Of a stretch of DNA of 64,000 bases, positions 24,564 through 33,453 are shown piece by piece (position 1 is the stretch's first letter; every line of letters starts with the position of its first letter). The stretch lies in contig NZ_SMNQ01000001.1 in NCBI RefSeq assembly GCF_004353505.1, positions 186,001-250,000 on the forward strand, written 5' to 3'. The DNA is from Streptomyces sp. WAC05374. GTDB taxonomy: Bacteria > Actinomycetota > Actinomycetes > Streptomycetales > Streptomycetaceae. Under the pieces are notes generated by a model. That model had not been told where the DNA came from, did no database searches, and was given only the letters and a program-made list of their open reading frames with translations. The translations under genes and the position numbers were made by a program.

Positions 24564-25553
24564 GTGAACACCAACGCCACGTCCCAGACCTCCCGGTACC
24601 CGCGCGCCGCCGCGAAGGCGCTGCTCGCCGCGACGCTCGTCCTCGGCGGCGCCGGGGCCCAGACCTCCCGGTACCCGCGCACCGCCGCGAAGGCGCTGCT
24701 CGCCGCGACGCTCGTCCTCGGCGGCGCCGGGGCCCTCACCTCCCCGGCCGCGGCAGCACCGGCCCGTGGGGACGTGCCGGACGGCCGGTCGGCCGTCGCC
24801 GCTCCCCCGCCGGCCGCCCAGGCGGCCCGCAGCACCAAGGTGGAGTTCGACAACAGGACCGCGATCGGCATGCAGCGCATCCAGTCCGAGCTCCAGCACG
24901 GCTGCTGGACGTCCCTGGTACCGGAGTACATCTCCGGCCACCAGATGCGCTCCTGGGAGAGCGAGTCCTGCGGCATGATGACGGGGACGGAGGGGAGGGC
25001 CTCGTTCTCCGTGCCCGGCGGCGAGGTCGCCGTCCACTGGAACAACCCCTATGTGGGCAGCAACAGTTACCACTGCACGGCACCGTCCGGTTACCGCTGC
25101 GTCAAGGACTCCTCCACCGGCGGCGGCGACAACGCCACGGTCCGCTTCCATCTGTCCGGGGGCCCTGCCCCGGCGGCCAAGTCCGGCACGGTGAAGCCGG
25201 CGGCGGCCCAGGCCGCCCGGAGTACGCACGTCACGTTCAACAACCACACCGACCGCCTGATGGCGCGTACCGATGCCCGCCTGTCCTGGGGCGTGTGGAC
25301 CGCCAACCAGTACCCGCCGGAGGCCATCCCGCCGGGCAACACCCGCTCGTGGCAGAGCGAGTCCGAGGGGTTCGCGACCGGCACCCAGGGTGAGGCGACG
25401 TACGTGCTCCAGGGCGTGGGGGACGTCAGGATCAAGTGGAACAACCCGTACGTGGGCAGCAACAGCTACGAGTGCACGGCGCCCGCCGGCTACCGGTGCC
25501 AACGGTCCGGCGGCAGCGGCGACAACGCCAGCCCGGTGTTCACGCTGTCCTGA
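24564..25553 (+). CDS. Secreted protein with two aegerolysin/ET79-type domains
   Basis: 329 residues, GTG start at 24564. Two homologous domains (about 90-200 and 225-329) share VxFxNxT, ELQHGCW or RLSWGVW, then RSW(E/Q)SES, (M)TGT(E/Q)G, WNNPYVGSNSY and CTAPxGYRC, ending in GDNA. This matches the beta-sandwich aegerolysin / Bacillus thuringiensis ET79 crystal-protein pattern, whose members bind membrane lipids or have insecticidal activity. The first domain contains the Cys pair CW...ESC; the second lacks it. The signal peptide is exactly duplicated (25 + 25 residues). A hairpin lies just beyond the stop. Toxin activity is inferred from family only. Confidence 0.75.
   Translation: MNTNATSQTSRYPRAAAKALLAATLVLGGAGAQTSRYPRTAAKALLAATLVLGGAGALTSPAAAAPARGDVPDGRSAVAAPPPAAQAARSTKVEFDNRTAIGMQRIQSELQHGCWTSLVPEYISGHQMRSWESESCGMMTGTEGRASFSVPGGEVAVHWNNPYVGSNSYHCTAPSGYRCVKDSSTGGGDNATVRFHLSGGPAPAAKSGTVKPAAAQAARSTHVTFNNHTDRLMARTDARLSWGVWTANQYPPEAIPPGNTRSWQSESEGFATGTQGEATYVLQGVGDVRIKWNNPYVGSNSYECTAPAGYRCQRSGGSGDNASPVFTLS
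24585..24734 (+). repeat. Perfectly in-frame 75-bp tandem duplication of signal peptide
   Basis: Two 75-base units (24585-24659 and 24660-24734) differ by one base (GCC to ACC). Each encodes 25 residues starting QTSRYPR and ending LVLGGAGA, that is, the n-region plus hydrophobic core. Confidence 0.95.
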
Positions 25554-25568
25554 ACCCCGCCCTGAGCG

Positions 25569-25608
25569 CACGGGGGCGTCGTGCCGCGGTCAGCCCGGCG
25601 CCCCCGTG
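25569..25608. terminator. Hairpin between convergent genes
   Basis: CACGGGGGCG at 25569-25578 pairs perfectly with CGCCCCCGTG at 25599-25608. It sits 15 bases after the aegerolysin-like stop and overlaps the last codons of the convergent LuxR gene; it could stop transcription in both directions. Confidence 0.5.
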
Positions 25609-28550
25609 GGCGTGGTGACGGCCGCCGTGGTGGCCGTGGAGGCGGTTCCGTCCGTGTCCTGGGCCAGGGCGGCGGCCAGTTGGGTGCGCCGGGTGACCTG
25701 GAGCTTGCGGTACGCACTGGTGAGGTGGCTCTCGACGGTGCGCCGGGTGAGGTGCAGGGCGGCACAGATCTGGGCGTTGCTGTGGCCCCCGGCCGCCAGG
25801 CCGACGATGCGCCGTTCGGCGGCGGTCAGCGCCGCGCAGCCGGTGCCGGCCCGCGTCCGGCCGCGTACCCGCCCCTCGCGCAGCGCCTCCTCCGCCACTC
25901 CGAGGAGGCGACCGGCAAGGGGCGGGGCGCCGTCCCCGGCGCCGGGAGCCGCCACGGCGAGCCGCTGCGCCACGGTGTGCGCCTCACGGAGGCGGTCGCG
26001 GCCCTTGCGGCCGTTGCCCGCCGCGATGTGCGCCTGGCCCAGGTCGACCAGGACCTCGGCGAGTTCCACGGGCGCGGGGCTCGGACGCAGCAGCTCGACC
26101 GCCTCGGTCAGCGACTCCAGGGCGAGCCGGCCGCCCACCGCCGCCGCGTGTGCGCGCAGCGCACGGCCGACCGTACGGGCGGTTCCCCAGGTCCGGGCGT
26201 GGCGCAGTTCCTCCTCGGCGAGTTCCCGGGCCTCCGCGGGCCGTCCGAGCCGTACGAGGGCGAGCGCCGCGCCCGAACGCCACGGCGTGGCGACCGGGCT
26301 GACGAAGTCACGGGCGTCCTGGCCGGCTCCGCAGGCCAGGTGCTCGTCGAGCGCGGACTGCCAGTCGCCGTCGGCCGCGTGCAGCAGGGCCCGTGCGTAG
26401 CTCAGTTCGTTCCACTCCCAGGAGCTGTCGGCGCCGGACGGGCCGGGAGCGGCCAGGACCTCCCACGCCTCGGTGCGCCGGCCGGCCTCCGCCTGGGCGG
26501 TCGCCACCATCGCCACCAGGTGCGGCAGGCGGACGCCCTGACCGGCGGACGCCTCCACCAGCGGGGTGTTCTCCGCGAGGACGCGGGCGAAGTCGCCGGC
26601 CCACAGGGCGGCTTCGGCCCGGACGCTGAGCAGGCACTGGAGGCCCGCGTCGGTCAGGTCGGGGGGCGTGGGCGGGGCGGGCAGGCACCTGTCGGCGAGC
26701 CGGCGGGCCTCCGGCAGGCAGTCCGCCCACTGGAGGAGGGTGGCCGCGCTGCCCAGCCAGGCGGTGCGCAGGCGCGGGTCCACCGGTGCGGCGAGGCGCG
26801 GCCGGACCCGCCGGAGCGCCTCGGCCGCCGAGCAGAGCCCTGCGCCGGCCTCGTACTCGGTGATGAGGCCGCAGACCAGCGGCTCGATGGTGGCCGGTGC
26901 CGTGGGTGCGAGCGCGCGCAGCCCGGCGACGGCACTGCGCCATGCGGCGGCGTCGTGGGAGGAGATGAGGGCCCCGAGTGCTTGAAGCACCTGGACCAGT
27001 TCGTCGTCGTCCGCTCCCCGGCCTGCCTGGTGCAGGACGCGCAGCGCGTGGGCGGTACGCCGGCCGGCGACGAGGGCCGCGCTCAGGGCGGGTGCCGCGG
27101 CCGCCCGATCCCGGACGTCGGTGTGCAGTTCCAGGCCGGTGCTGAGGCGGCGGATGCCGGCCGCGGCACTGTGCGGGAGCTCCAGGGCGCCCAGGCGCAG
27201 GCTGAGCGTGGCGCGCCGGTCGGCGTCGAGCGGGCCGTTCAGCGCGTGGCGCAGGTACGCGGTGGCCTCGGCGACCCGCCCGGCGCTCGCGGCCTCCTCC
27301 GCCGCCTCGGCCAGGGCGCGGGCCATCCACCCGTCGGTGGGGCGGTCGAGATGCAGGAGCCGGTCGGCGACGGCCGTGGCGGGTGCCCCGCTCTGGTCGA
27401 GCAGTTCGGCCAGGCGCGCGTGGAGCGCGGCTGACTCGTCCGGTTCGGCGGCGGCGAGTACGGCTGCGCGGGCGAGGGGGTGGCGCATCAGTGCGCCGAG
27501 CCGCCGTACCGAGCGCGCGCTGGGCGGGTGCCGGTGCGGGCTGAGGTCGGCCGTCCGGTCGAGGAGGGCGAGGTGGTCGAGGTGGGCGAGGTGGTTGGGC
27601 GCGGTGGCCGGGGTGGCCGTGGTGGCCGTGGTGGCCGTGGCGGCATGGGGCGTGGTGGCTGGCGGGGTGATGGCTTGGGGGGTGGTGGCCGCCGGGGTGG
27701 TGGCCTGGGGCGTGGTGGCTTCGGAGGGGTCGGTCTCCGGGGTGTCGGCTTCGGAGGAGTGGCCGCCGGACGTGGTGCCTTCGGCCGCGACGGCGAGGGT
27801 GACGCAGACGTGGCGTGAGCGCGGATCTGCGCGGTGCCGGAGCCAGTCGGTGAGGGTGTCGTGGTAGCGGCTGCGTGCCGGGGCGGACGGTGGGCGGGGC
27901 AGGGGTCCCTCGCCGAGGTCGGCGATGAGCGCGTGGACCAGGGCCGGGTTGCCCGCGCCCGCCTCGACGCAGGTGGCGATCTGCTCCTCGTCCAGGCCGG
28001 CGGTGCGGGCGAGGCGGGTGACGGCGGACGCGCTGAGCGAGCGCAGGGCGACGGACACGCCGTGGACCGGCGCCGGCGGGGTCGGATCGGACTGGTCGAG
28101 GCACTCGGTGAGTACGAGCAGGACGGGGAGTTCGGCGATGCGCCGGGCGAGGTATCCGATCCAGCGCCGGGACTGCTCGTCGGCGTGGTGCAGGTCGTCC
28201 ACGGCGAGCAGAACCGGGCGCTCGGCGGCGGAGCGGGCGAGCCGGGTCACCAGCCGGTGGGACACCCGCTGTTCGTCCGGTCCGGCCGGCGCCGAGAACG
28301 GGACGTCGTCGTCCTCGGGGAAGACCTGTCGGACGAGGCCGAAGGGAAACTCCCGCTCCTCCGGTGCGCAGCGCGCGTACACCGCCCGCATGGCACCGTC
28401 GGCGGTCTCCCGCCGCACGATCGCGTCGAGCGCCGCGGTCCGGCCCATGCCGGCCGCGGCCGCCAGCAATATCCAGCCTCCGTTGCCGGATCGTGCGGCA
28501 CCGGCGGCCGCCGCGGCCGTGCTCCACACGTCGTCGCGCTCGAGCAGCAC
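25590..28550 (-). CDS. LAL-type LuxR regulator (large ATP-binding) with degenerate Walker A
   Basis: About 986 residues. The N-terminal AAA-type ATPase has LLAAAAGMGRTAALDAIV where Walker A should be (the P-loop Lys is Arg and the first Gly is lost), while Walker B VLLAVDDLHHAD is intact. The C-terminal LuxR HTH reads LTAAERRIVGLAAGGHSNAQ, then LTRRTVESHLTSAYRKL. A low-complexity Thr/Pro/Ala insert (TTPQATTPAATTPQ) lies around residues 250-310. The GTG at 28550 has AGGGGGA at good spacing and is preferred; a GTG at 28592 is also possible. LAL proteins usually activate biosynthetic clusters; no obvious target lies adjacent, except perhaps the convergent aegerolysin-like gene. Confidence 0.85.
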   Translation of the reverse strand: MLLERDDVWSTAAAAAGAARSGNGGWILLAAAAGMGRTAALDAIVRRETADGAMRAVYARCAPEEREFPFGLVRQVFPEDDDVPFSAPAGPDEQRVSHRLVTRLARSAAERPVLLAVDDLHHADEQSRRWIGYLARRIAELPVLLVLTECLDQSDPTPPAPVHGVSVALRSLSASAVTRLARTAGLDEEQIATCVEAGAGNPALVHALIADLGEGPLPRPPSAPARSRYHDTLTDWLRHRADPRSRHVCVTLAVAAEGTTSGGHSSEADTPETDPSEATTPQATTPAATTPQAITPPATTPHAATATTATTATPATAPNHLAHLDHLALLDRTADLSPHRHPPSARSVRRLGALMRHPLARAAVLAAAEPDESAALHARLAELLDQSGAPATAVADRLLHLDRPTDGWMARALAEAAEEAASAGRVAEATAYLRHALNGPLDADRRATLSLRLGALELPHSAAAGIRRLSTGLELHTDVRDRAAAAPALSAALVAGRRTAHALRVLHQAGRGADDDELVQVLQALGALISSHDAAAWRSAVAGLRALAPTAPATIEPLVCGLITEYEAGAGLCSAAEALRRVRPRLAAPVDPRLRTAWLGSAATLLQWADCLPEARRLADRCLPAPPTPPDLTDAGLQCLLSVRAEAALWAGDFARVLAENTPLVEASAGQGVRLPHLVAMVATAQAEAGRRTEAWEVLAAPGPSGADSSWEWNELSYARALLHAADGDWQSALDEHLACGAGQDARDFVSPVATPWRSGAALALVRLGRPAEARELAEEELRHARTWGTARTVGRALRAHAAAVGGRLALESLTEAVELLRPSPAPVELAEVLVDLGQAHIAAGNGRKGRDRLREAHTVAQRLAVAAPGAGDGAPPLAGRLLGVAEEALREGRVRGRTRAGTGCAALTAAERRIVGLAAGGHSNAQICAALHLTRRTVESHLTSAYRKLQVTRRTQLAAALAQDTDGTASTATTAAVTTPTGAPG
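27597..27780. repeat. GC-rich simple repeat inside LAL regulator
   Basis: Imperfect repeats of GGTGGCC and GGGGTGGTGGC encode the Thr/Pro/Ala insert between ATPase and helical regions. Length is likely to vary between strains. Confidence 0.6.
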
Positions 28551-28959
28551 GTGTGCCGTCCCCCTTCGCTTTGGTGCCGGTGCCGGGAGCACGCGGGCAC
28601 CGCCCGTCCACTGGTCGGGTGGACGGGCTCCCGTAATGAATCATGAAGGATGAGCGGCGCCCGGAAAGGAGGGGTGTCGGCCACGTTCGCCCAGGCAGCG
28701 CGCTGTTCCGGCCAGGCGGCGCCGGGCCGGGCGGCGGCTCTCGCGGTCGCCGGGGCGGGGCGCTGGGGCGGGGGCCTTGTGTCCGGGAACGGAGACGGTC
28801 GGCGACGTCGGCGACGTCGGCGACAGCGCGGGTGTCCAGGCGTCGGAGGCCCGTGACAAGGCCGTGCGGGGAACTCCCCCGTACGCACTCGGAGCAGCCG
28901 TGGTGAAACACGTGTGGCCCGCCATACCCAGCGAATCGAACAGGCGTATGATTCTGGCC

Positions 28960-29331
28960 ATGGCCGAGACTGCGTTCCCCGATGATCTGCGTGCTGCGCA
29001 GACCCGCCTGCACCAGGCGACGGCCGAGCTGGCCGCCCTGTGCCGCGGGCTGCCGTGGAGTGTGGAGCCGATGCCGGGCTGGCCCGGCGCGAAGCATCCG
29101 CACACCGACGAGGTCACCGGCGGCCGCGAGGCCAGTCCCGGCTGGACCGAGGAGGAGAAGGAGGCCGTCGCCCGGCTCCGTGAGCAGTGCCTGGAGCTGT
29201 CGCTGGCCGTCAGTGCTCACCCCTTCTGGCGGCAGGTCGAGGCGGAGAAGCGTGCGCCGGCCCGCTCGGAGCTGAAGCAGGTCACGCAGGCGGCGGCCGC
29301 GGTGCCGGTCGACATCGCCGAAGCCGCCTGA
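28960..29331 (+). CDS. Conserved hypothetical protein, helical
   Basis: About 123 residues starting MAETAFPDDLRAAQTRLHQA; an in-frame ATG at 28948 is an alternative, and neither has a strong ribosome site. The pattern of two amphipathic helices around ALCRGLPWSVEPMPGW and a Trp-rich centre is familiar from uncharacterised Streptomyces proteins often found next to DUF6233 genes, as here (40 bases downstream). No catalytic motif was seen. The 409-base stretch 28551-28959 is a divergent promoter region with a GTCGGCGAC repeat near 28800. Confidence 0.65.
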   Translation: MAETAFPDDLRAAQTRLHQATAELAALCRGLPWSVEPMPGWPGAKHPHTDEVTGGREASPGWTEEEKEAVARLREQCLELSLAVSAHPFWRQVEAEKRAPARSELKQVTQAAAAVPVDIAEAA

Positions 29332-29371
29332 CAGCCCACCCCATCCGACGACCCCGACAGGACCGACGCCC

Positions 29372-29719
29372 GTGTCCGAACCCCTGCCGCCCCCGTACCC
29401 GCCCGACGACGAGCGGCTGGCCGACATCGAGACGTACCTGACCGTGCAGCTCAAGTACGTCCGGCAGGCGCGCGCGACCGAAGCCCGGCGCCGCGAGATC
29501 CAACAGCGCACCGCCCCGCCCCCCCCCCCGCCGTACCGGATCCAGCGCGGCCTGGACGGCACCCGGGCACCGATCAAGGTCCACCTCGGCACCTGCGCGC
29601 TCGCCGGCAAGGGCGCGGCAGGGGCGTCCGAGCAGGCTGCCCGCCAGGCACTGGCCGACTCGGTCGAGGCCTGCGCGGTGTGCCGGCCGGACACCGAGCT
29701 CGGCCTGCTCGACGGGTAG
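29372..29719 (+). CDS. DUF6233 family protein
   Basis: 115 residues, GTG start at 29372. It matches the DUF6233 pattern: the N-terminal helix DERLADIETYLTVQLKYVRQ, then a Pro-rich linker, GLDGTRAPIKVHLGTCALAG, and the terminal CAVCRPDTELGLLD. The paired Cys of CALAG and CAVC may bind metal. The function of the family is unknown; it is common and often multicopy in Streptomyces. Probably co-transcribed with the preceding gene. Confidence 0.8.
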   Translation: MSEPLPPPYPPDDERLADIETYLTVQLKYVRQARATEARRREIQQRTAPPPPPPYRIQRGLDGTRAPIKVHLGTCALAGKGAAGASEQAARQALADSVEACAVCRPDTELGLLDG

Positions 29720-29866
29720 GGCTCGGCGCGGCGGCCGGGCTGCACCGGGTGCGGGTGGCACCGCGGCGCGCCCCCCACGCCGCTGCGCAGCGCCCGGCAC
29801 GAATCGCCGATCACCGCCGATGGGGGCGCCGTCGTCGGTGAGGGCTCCCAGGGGCGGCCCGGGCTG

Positions 29867-29960
29867 TGGCGGTCCCTGGCCGCCCCCGAGTCGCGGGCGG
29901 CCCGACCATGGCGGTCCCTGGCCGCCCCCGGGTCACGGGCGGCCCGACCATGGCGGTCCC
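29867..29960. repeat. 42-bp tandem repeat (two full units plus part)
   Basis: Units at 29867-29908 and 29909-29950 begin TGGCGGTCCCTGGCCGCCCC and differ by three or so bases; a third is cut after ten bases. The repeat lies in the 514-base gap 29720-30233 before the P450. The unit length is a multiple of three and gives MAVPGRPRV(A/T)GGPT in one frame, but no credible gene surrounds it. Confidence 0.8.
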
Positions 29961-30233
29961 GGCACCACATCGCCGCCCCGGCCCCCACCACCGGCGCCCC
30001 AAGGCCACGGCGCGCCCGGACCGAGGCGGCTCCTTCCGCGCCACGGCAAGGCGTCGCCGGACTGCCGCCGGACGGAACGTGTCACTCCTGGTGCACCGCC
30101 CGCAGCCGGGTGGCGGGCACCGTGCATACTGACGTCGCAAGCCGCGCGGTCGGACGACACCGCGCGTCACCGTGTATCGAGTACGCCCGGGTGCCGCGCG
30201 GCCGAGCGCCGCCGTCCTCCGGGGGAGGAATTC

Positions 30234-31523
30234 ATGGCAGGCGGGACCATCCCGGTGATCGACGGCGATGGCCTCGGTGACCTCGATCTCTTCGGCGACG
30301 TCTTCGTCGCCGACCCCTTCCCGGCTTTCGCCGAGCTGCACGTGTCCGCGCCGGTGCACTACGACGCCGCGACCAATCTGTGGTTGATCAGCCGGTACGA
30401 GGACGTCGAGCGCGTCCTCCTGGACCCGGCCGGCTTCCTGCCGGACAACGCCCAGCACGCCGTCACGAGGCTTCCCGTCCCGGCGCTGCGGGTGCTCGCC
30501 CGGGCCGGCTTCAGCCTGCCGCCCGCCCTCGCCAACAACGGTGGGCCGACCCACACCGGTCTGCGCCGTCTCGTCACCCGCTTCTTCAGCGCCGCGCGGG
30601 TGTCCGCCGCCGTCCCTCTCATCGAGGACACCGCCCGGGACCTGCTGAACGGTGCCGGCCGCGAGCTGGACGCGCGGGGCACGTACGACCTCGCGGCGGA
30701 GTACGCCCGGCTGCTCCCGTGCCGGGTCATGATGCGGATGCTGGGTATCGAGGGGGTCACTCCGGACACCCTGGTGGAGTGGAGCGACGCCGCGCTGGAG
30801 CTGTTCTACGGCCGGCCGGCCCCGGAACGGCAGGTCGTGCTGGCCGGGCTGGTCGGTGAGTTCCACCAGTGGCTCACCCGGCACGTGACCGACGGCGCGG
30901 CACAGGGGCTGATCGGGGCACTGCGCGCCCACCGGTTGCCGGACGGCACACCGCTCGACATACCGACGGCGGTGGCGGCCTGCTTCTTCGTCTTCATCGC
31001 GGGGCAGTCCACCACCGGGCAGTTGATCGCCACCGTGCTGCGCACGAGCAGCGCCGACCCGTCGGTGTGGACCCGGGCGACCGACGACGCGTTCGCGCGG
31101 GACTGGGTGGACGAGGTGCTGCGCCGGGAGCCCCCCGTCACCTCGTGGCGCCGGGTGGCGGCACGCGAGACCGAACTGTCGGGCGTCCGCGTCCCGGCGG
31201 GAGCCGAGCTGCTGCTGTTGCTGATGGGCACGGGGTCCGATCCGTCCGTCTTCCCCCAGCCGGAGCGCTTGTGCCCGCACCGGGAGAACGTCCGCCGTCA
31301 TCTGTCCTTCGGCGCGGGACGGCACCGCTGCCCAGGGGCCCTCCTGGCCCGTACGGAGGCGGCGACCGCTCTCCGTACGGCCGCCACGGTCCTGCCGGAC
31401 ATCGGGCTCCTGGACGAGGACCCCGACATGCTGGGGCTCCTGTCCTTCCGGGCACCGCGGCGGGTACGCGTGGCCCGGCGGCAACCCGTTCCGGGCCCTG
31501 CGCGCGCCCCCAAGCAGCCGTGA
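30234..31523 (+). CDS. Cytochrome P450
   Basis: 429-residue haem monooxygenase, soluble bacterial class I type. The haem-binding loop FGAGRHRCPGALLAR has the axial Cys, and the K-helix ExxR is EVLR in WVDEVLRREPP. The I-helix reads FVFIAGQSTTGQL: the usual acidic residue before the conserved Thr (AGxDT or AGxET) is Ser, which could alter proton delivery. The start ATG at 30234 follows GGGGGAGGA. No ferredoxin or biosynthetic partner is adjacent, so the substrate cannot be guessed. A small membrane protein follows after 10 bases and is probably co-transcribed. Confidence 0.93.
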   Translation: MAGGTIPVIDGDGLGDLDLFGDVFVADPFPAFAELHVSAPVHYDAATNLWLISRYEDVERVLLDPAGFLPDNAQHAVTRLPVPALRVLARAGFSLPPALANNGGPTHTGLRRLVTRFFSAARVSAAVPLIEDTARDLLNGAGRELDARGTYDLAAEYARLLPCRVMMRMLGIEGVTPDTLVEWSDAALELFYGRPAPERQVVLAGLVGEFHQWLTRHVTDGAAQGLIGALRAHRLPDGTPLDIPTAVAACFFVFIAGQSTTGQLIATVLRTSSADPSVWTRATDDAFARDWVDEVLRREPPVTSWRRVAARETELSGVRVPAGAELLLLLMGTGSDPSVFPQPERLCPHRENVRRHLSFGAGRHRCPGALLARTEAATALRTAATVLPDIGLLDEDPDMLGLLSFRAPRRVRVARRQPVPGPARAPKQP

Positions 31524-31533
31524 CGGCACCGCC

Positions 31534-31728
31534 ATGACCGATCGCGGCTGGTACGGCGACAGTGAGTACTGCGACGCCCTCCAACGTTCCCAACGGGCAA
31601 CGCGGTTGGGCTGGACCGCGATCGCCGGCGCGACAGGCGCAGTGGGGTGCGCACTGACGGTCGTGGTCGGGCTCTGCGTCGCCGCATTCGTCGCGGGTAT
31701 GTACGTCGTGATCGCGACGGACCACTAG
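31534..31728 (+). CDS. Small membrane protein
   Basis: 64 residues: a polar N-terminus (DRGWYGDSEYCDALQRSQRA) followed by one long hydrophobic stretch from ~27 to 60 that could form one or two helices. It begins 10 bases after the P450 stop, so translation is probably coupled. No family was recognised. Confidence 0.6.
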   Translation: MTDRGWYGDSEYCDALQRSQRATRLGWTAIAGATGAVGCALTVVVGLCVAAFVAGMYVVIATDH

Positions 31729-31780
31729 GACGGTGGCCGAGGTCCAGGAGGACCTGCGCACCGAAGCGCGGACGTGTCCG

Positions 31781-33433
31781 TCAGGCCGCCGCCTCCCACA
31801 CGTTCATGCTCAATTGCAGGAAGGCGGCTTCTCGCAGGGCCGTCTGCTTGACCTGGATCGCGAGCACCGCGATGTCGCCGGAGGCGTTCCTGACGCAGAG
31901 CTCGGTGCCGTCGTCCGCCGCCGCGAGCGACCAGGTGCGGTAGGCGGGGCCGGTGGCGCCGCTGAGGAGGTGACGACAGGTCTCGAGCGAGCCCGCCTTG
32001 CCGTTGAAGAGCTGCACGAACACGCTGGTGTCGCTCTCGAGCGAGCAGTCGTCGTCCTGGCAGTTGAGCCGGATGTCGCCGGTGCGGTCCTTGGGGAGCA
32101 TCGGTTCGCGGAGGCTCAGGGAGTTCTTCTCGTACAGCCACACGGGAGACCGCACGACGGCTCCGGGCGCCGGGGAGGCGTGCGGGGCGGGCTGCGACGC
32201 CCGGGGGGAGCCGGCAGCGGCCGGCGGAGTGCTGGACGGCGCCGCCGTGGATCGTACGGACGCCGTGGATCGTACGGACGTCGTGGATCGGACGGACTTC
32301 GTCGGGCCGGGCAGCGAAGCGGGCGCGTTCGCGGTCGGCCCGCCGGGGCCGAAGCGGTCCACGACCAGCCACGTCAGCCCCGTGAGCACCAGAGCGCCCG
32401 CCGTCACGGCGGCGGCCGTGATCAGCGCGGTACGCCGCCCGGGCGTACGCCGCCGGGAGGCGGGCTTCAGCGACAGCGTCGCGGCCGCGGTCGACGGAGC
32501 CACGGGGGTGCGTACCGGGTCCGGAACGGTCGCCTCGGGGCCCGCGATCTCGCGCCAGACGGCCGGCCCGGCACCCGCGTCCGTGTCGGCGTCGGTGTCG
32601 GTGTCGGTGTCCAGTAGCTGTCGGCACCGCTCGACGACCTCCGCCGGCGTGGGACGCGCTGCTGGATCGGGCGCCAGGCACCGGGCGATCAGCGGGCGCA
32701 GCGGGTCGGGCAGCCGGGACACATCGGGTTCCTCGTGCACGATCCGGTACAGCACGACGGGCGCGATGCCGTCCCCGTACAGCGGTTCGCCGAGCGCCGC
32801 GAAGGCCGCCGTCTGGGCCAGTGCGAAGACGTCGGTCGCCGGAGTGATGTCACCGGCGGTGGCCTGCTCGGGGGCCATGAAGTGGGGCGTACCGACGGTG
32901 GCGCCGGTGGCGGTGTGCGAGGAGAGGTCGGCGGCGATCGAGACACCGAAGTCGATCACCCGTGGACCGTCGGCGGCCAGCAGCACGTTGGACGGCTTGA
33001 GGTCCCGGTGCACGATCCCCGCGGCGTGGATCGCCTGGAGTGCCTCGGCGACGCCGGCCATCAGCCACAGCACGGCGGGCACCGGCAGGGGGCCGCGGCG
33101 GGCGACGGCCTCCGTGAGCGACGGACCGGGCACGTACAGCGTGGCGAGCCACGGGGGTACGCCGTCGGTGTCGGCGTCGACGAGTTCCGCGGTGTAGGCG
33201 CCCCTGACCCGGCGGGCGGCCTCCACCTCCCGCCGGAACCGACGCCGGAAGGCCGGGTCGTCGGCCAGCTCCGCCCGCACCACCTTGATCGCCACCGGGC
33301 GGCCGCCCTGGGTGTGCGACAGGTACACCCGGCCCATCCCGCCGGCGCCCAGCCGGGCCGCGAGGCGGTAACCGGCCACGGCGTGAGGGTCGTCCGCCTG
33401 GAGCGGCCGGAACACCTCGGTGGTGCTGCTCAT
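31781..33433 (-). CDS. Transmembrane Ser/Thr protein kinase (PknB-like)
   Basis: 550 residues. The Hanks-type kinase domain (about 20-275) has glycine loop LGAGGMGRVYLS, Lys in VAIKVV, catalytic HRDLKPSNVLL, DFGVS and MAPEQ. A Thr/Asp repeat (TDTDTDADTD) sits in the juxtamembrane linker. One transmembrane helix (LITAAAVTAGALVLTGLTWL) is followed by an extracellular Ser/Thr/Pro-rich stalk containing three SVRST(T/A) repeats. A ~110-residue sensor domain with paired Cys (NCQDDDC, ETC, ELC) completes the protein. There are no PASTA repeats. The start ATG is at 33433. Likely a surface sensor; ligand unknown. Confidence 0.9.
   Translation of the reverse strand: MSSTTEVFRPLQADDPHAVAGYRLAARLGAGGMGRVYLSHTQGGRPVAIKVVRAELADDPAFRRRFRREVEAARRVRGAYTAELVDADTDGVPPWLATLYVPGPSLTEAVARRGPLPVPAVLWLMAGVAEALQAIHAAGIVHRDLKPSNVLLAADGPRVIDFGVSIAADLSSHTATGATVGTPHFMAPEQATAGDITPATDVFALAQTAAFAALGEPLYGDGIAPVVLYRIVHEEPDVSRLPDPLRPLIARCLAPDPAARPTPAEVVERCRQLLDTDTDTDADTDAGAGPAVWREIAGPEATVPDPVRTPVAPSTAAATLSLKPASRRRTPGRRTALITAAAVTAGALVLTGLTWLVVDRFGPGGPTANAPASLPGPTKSVRSTTSVRSTASVRSTAAPSSTPPAAAGSPRASQPAPHASPAPGAVVRSPVWLYEKNSLSLREPMLPKDRTGDIRLNCQDDDCSLESDTSVFVQLFNGKAGSLETCRHLLSGATGPAYRTWSLAAADDGTELCVRNASGDIAVLAIQVKQTALREAAFLQLSMNVWEAAA
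32244..32297. repeat. 18-bp tandem repeat (x3) in kinase stalk
   Basis: Three units starting G(C/T)CGTGGATCG(T/G)ACGGAC encode the extracellular six-residue repeat SVRST(T/A). Confidence 0.85.
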
Positions 33434-33453
33434 CGGACTGTCGTCCCCCTGAT

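Noticed and set aside
29866..30132. Small + strand frame with a 14-residue repeat (MAVPGRPRV)
   Set aside because: No ribosome site, no domain, and both strands give equally low-complexity products; treated as a repeat only.
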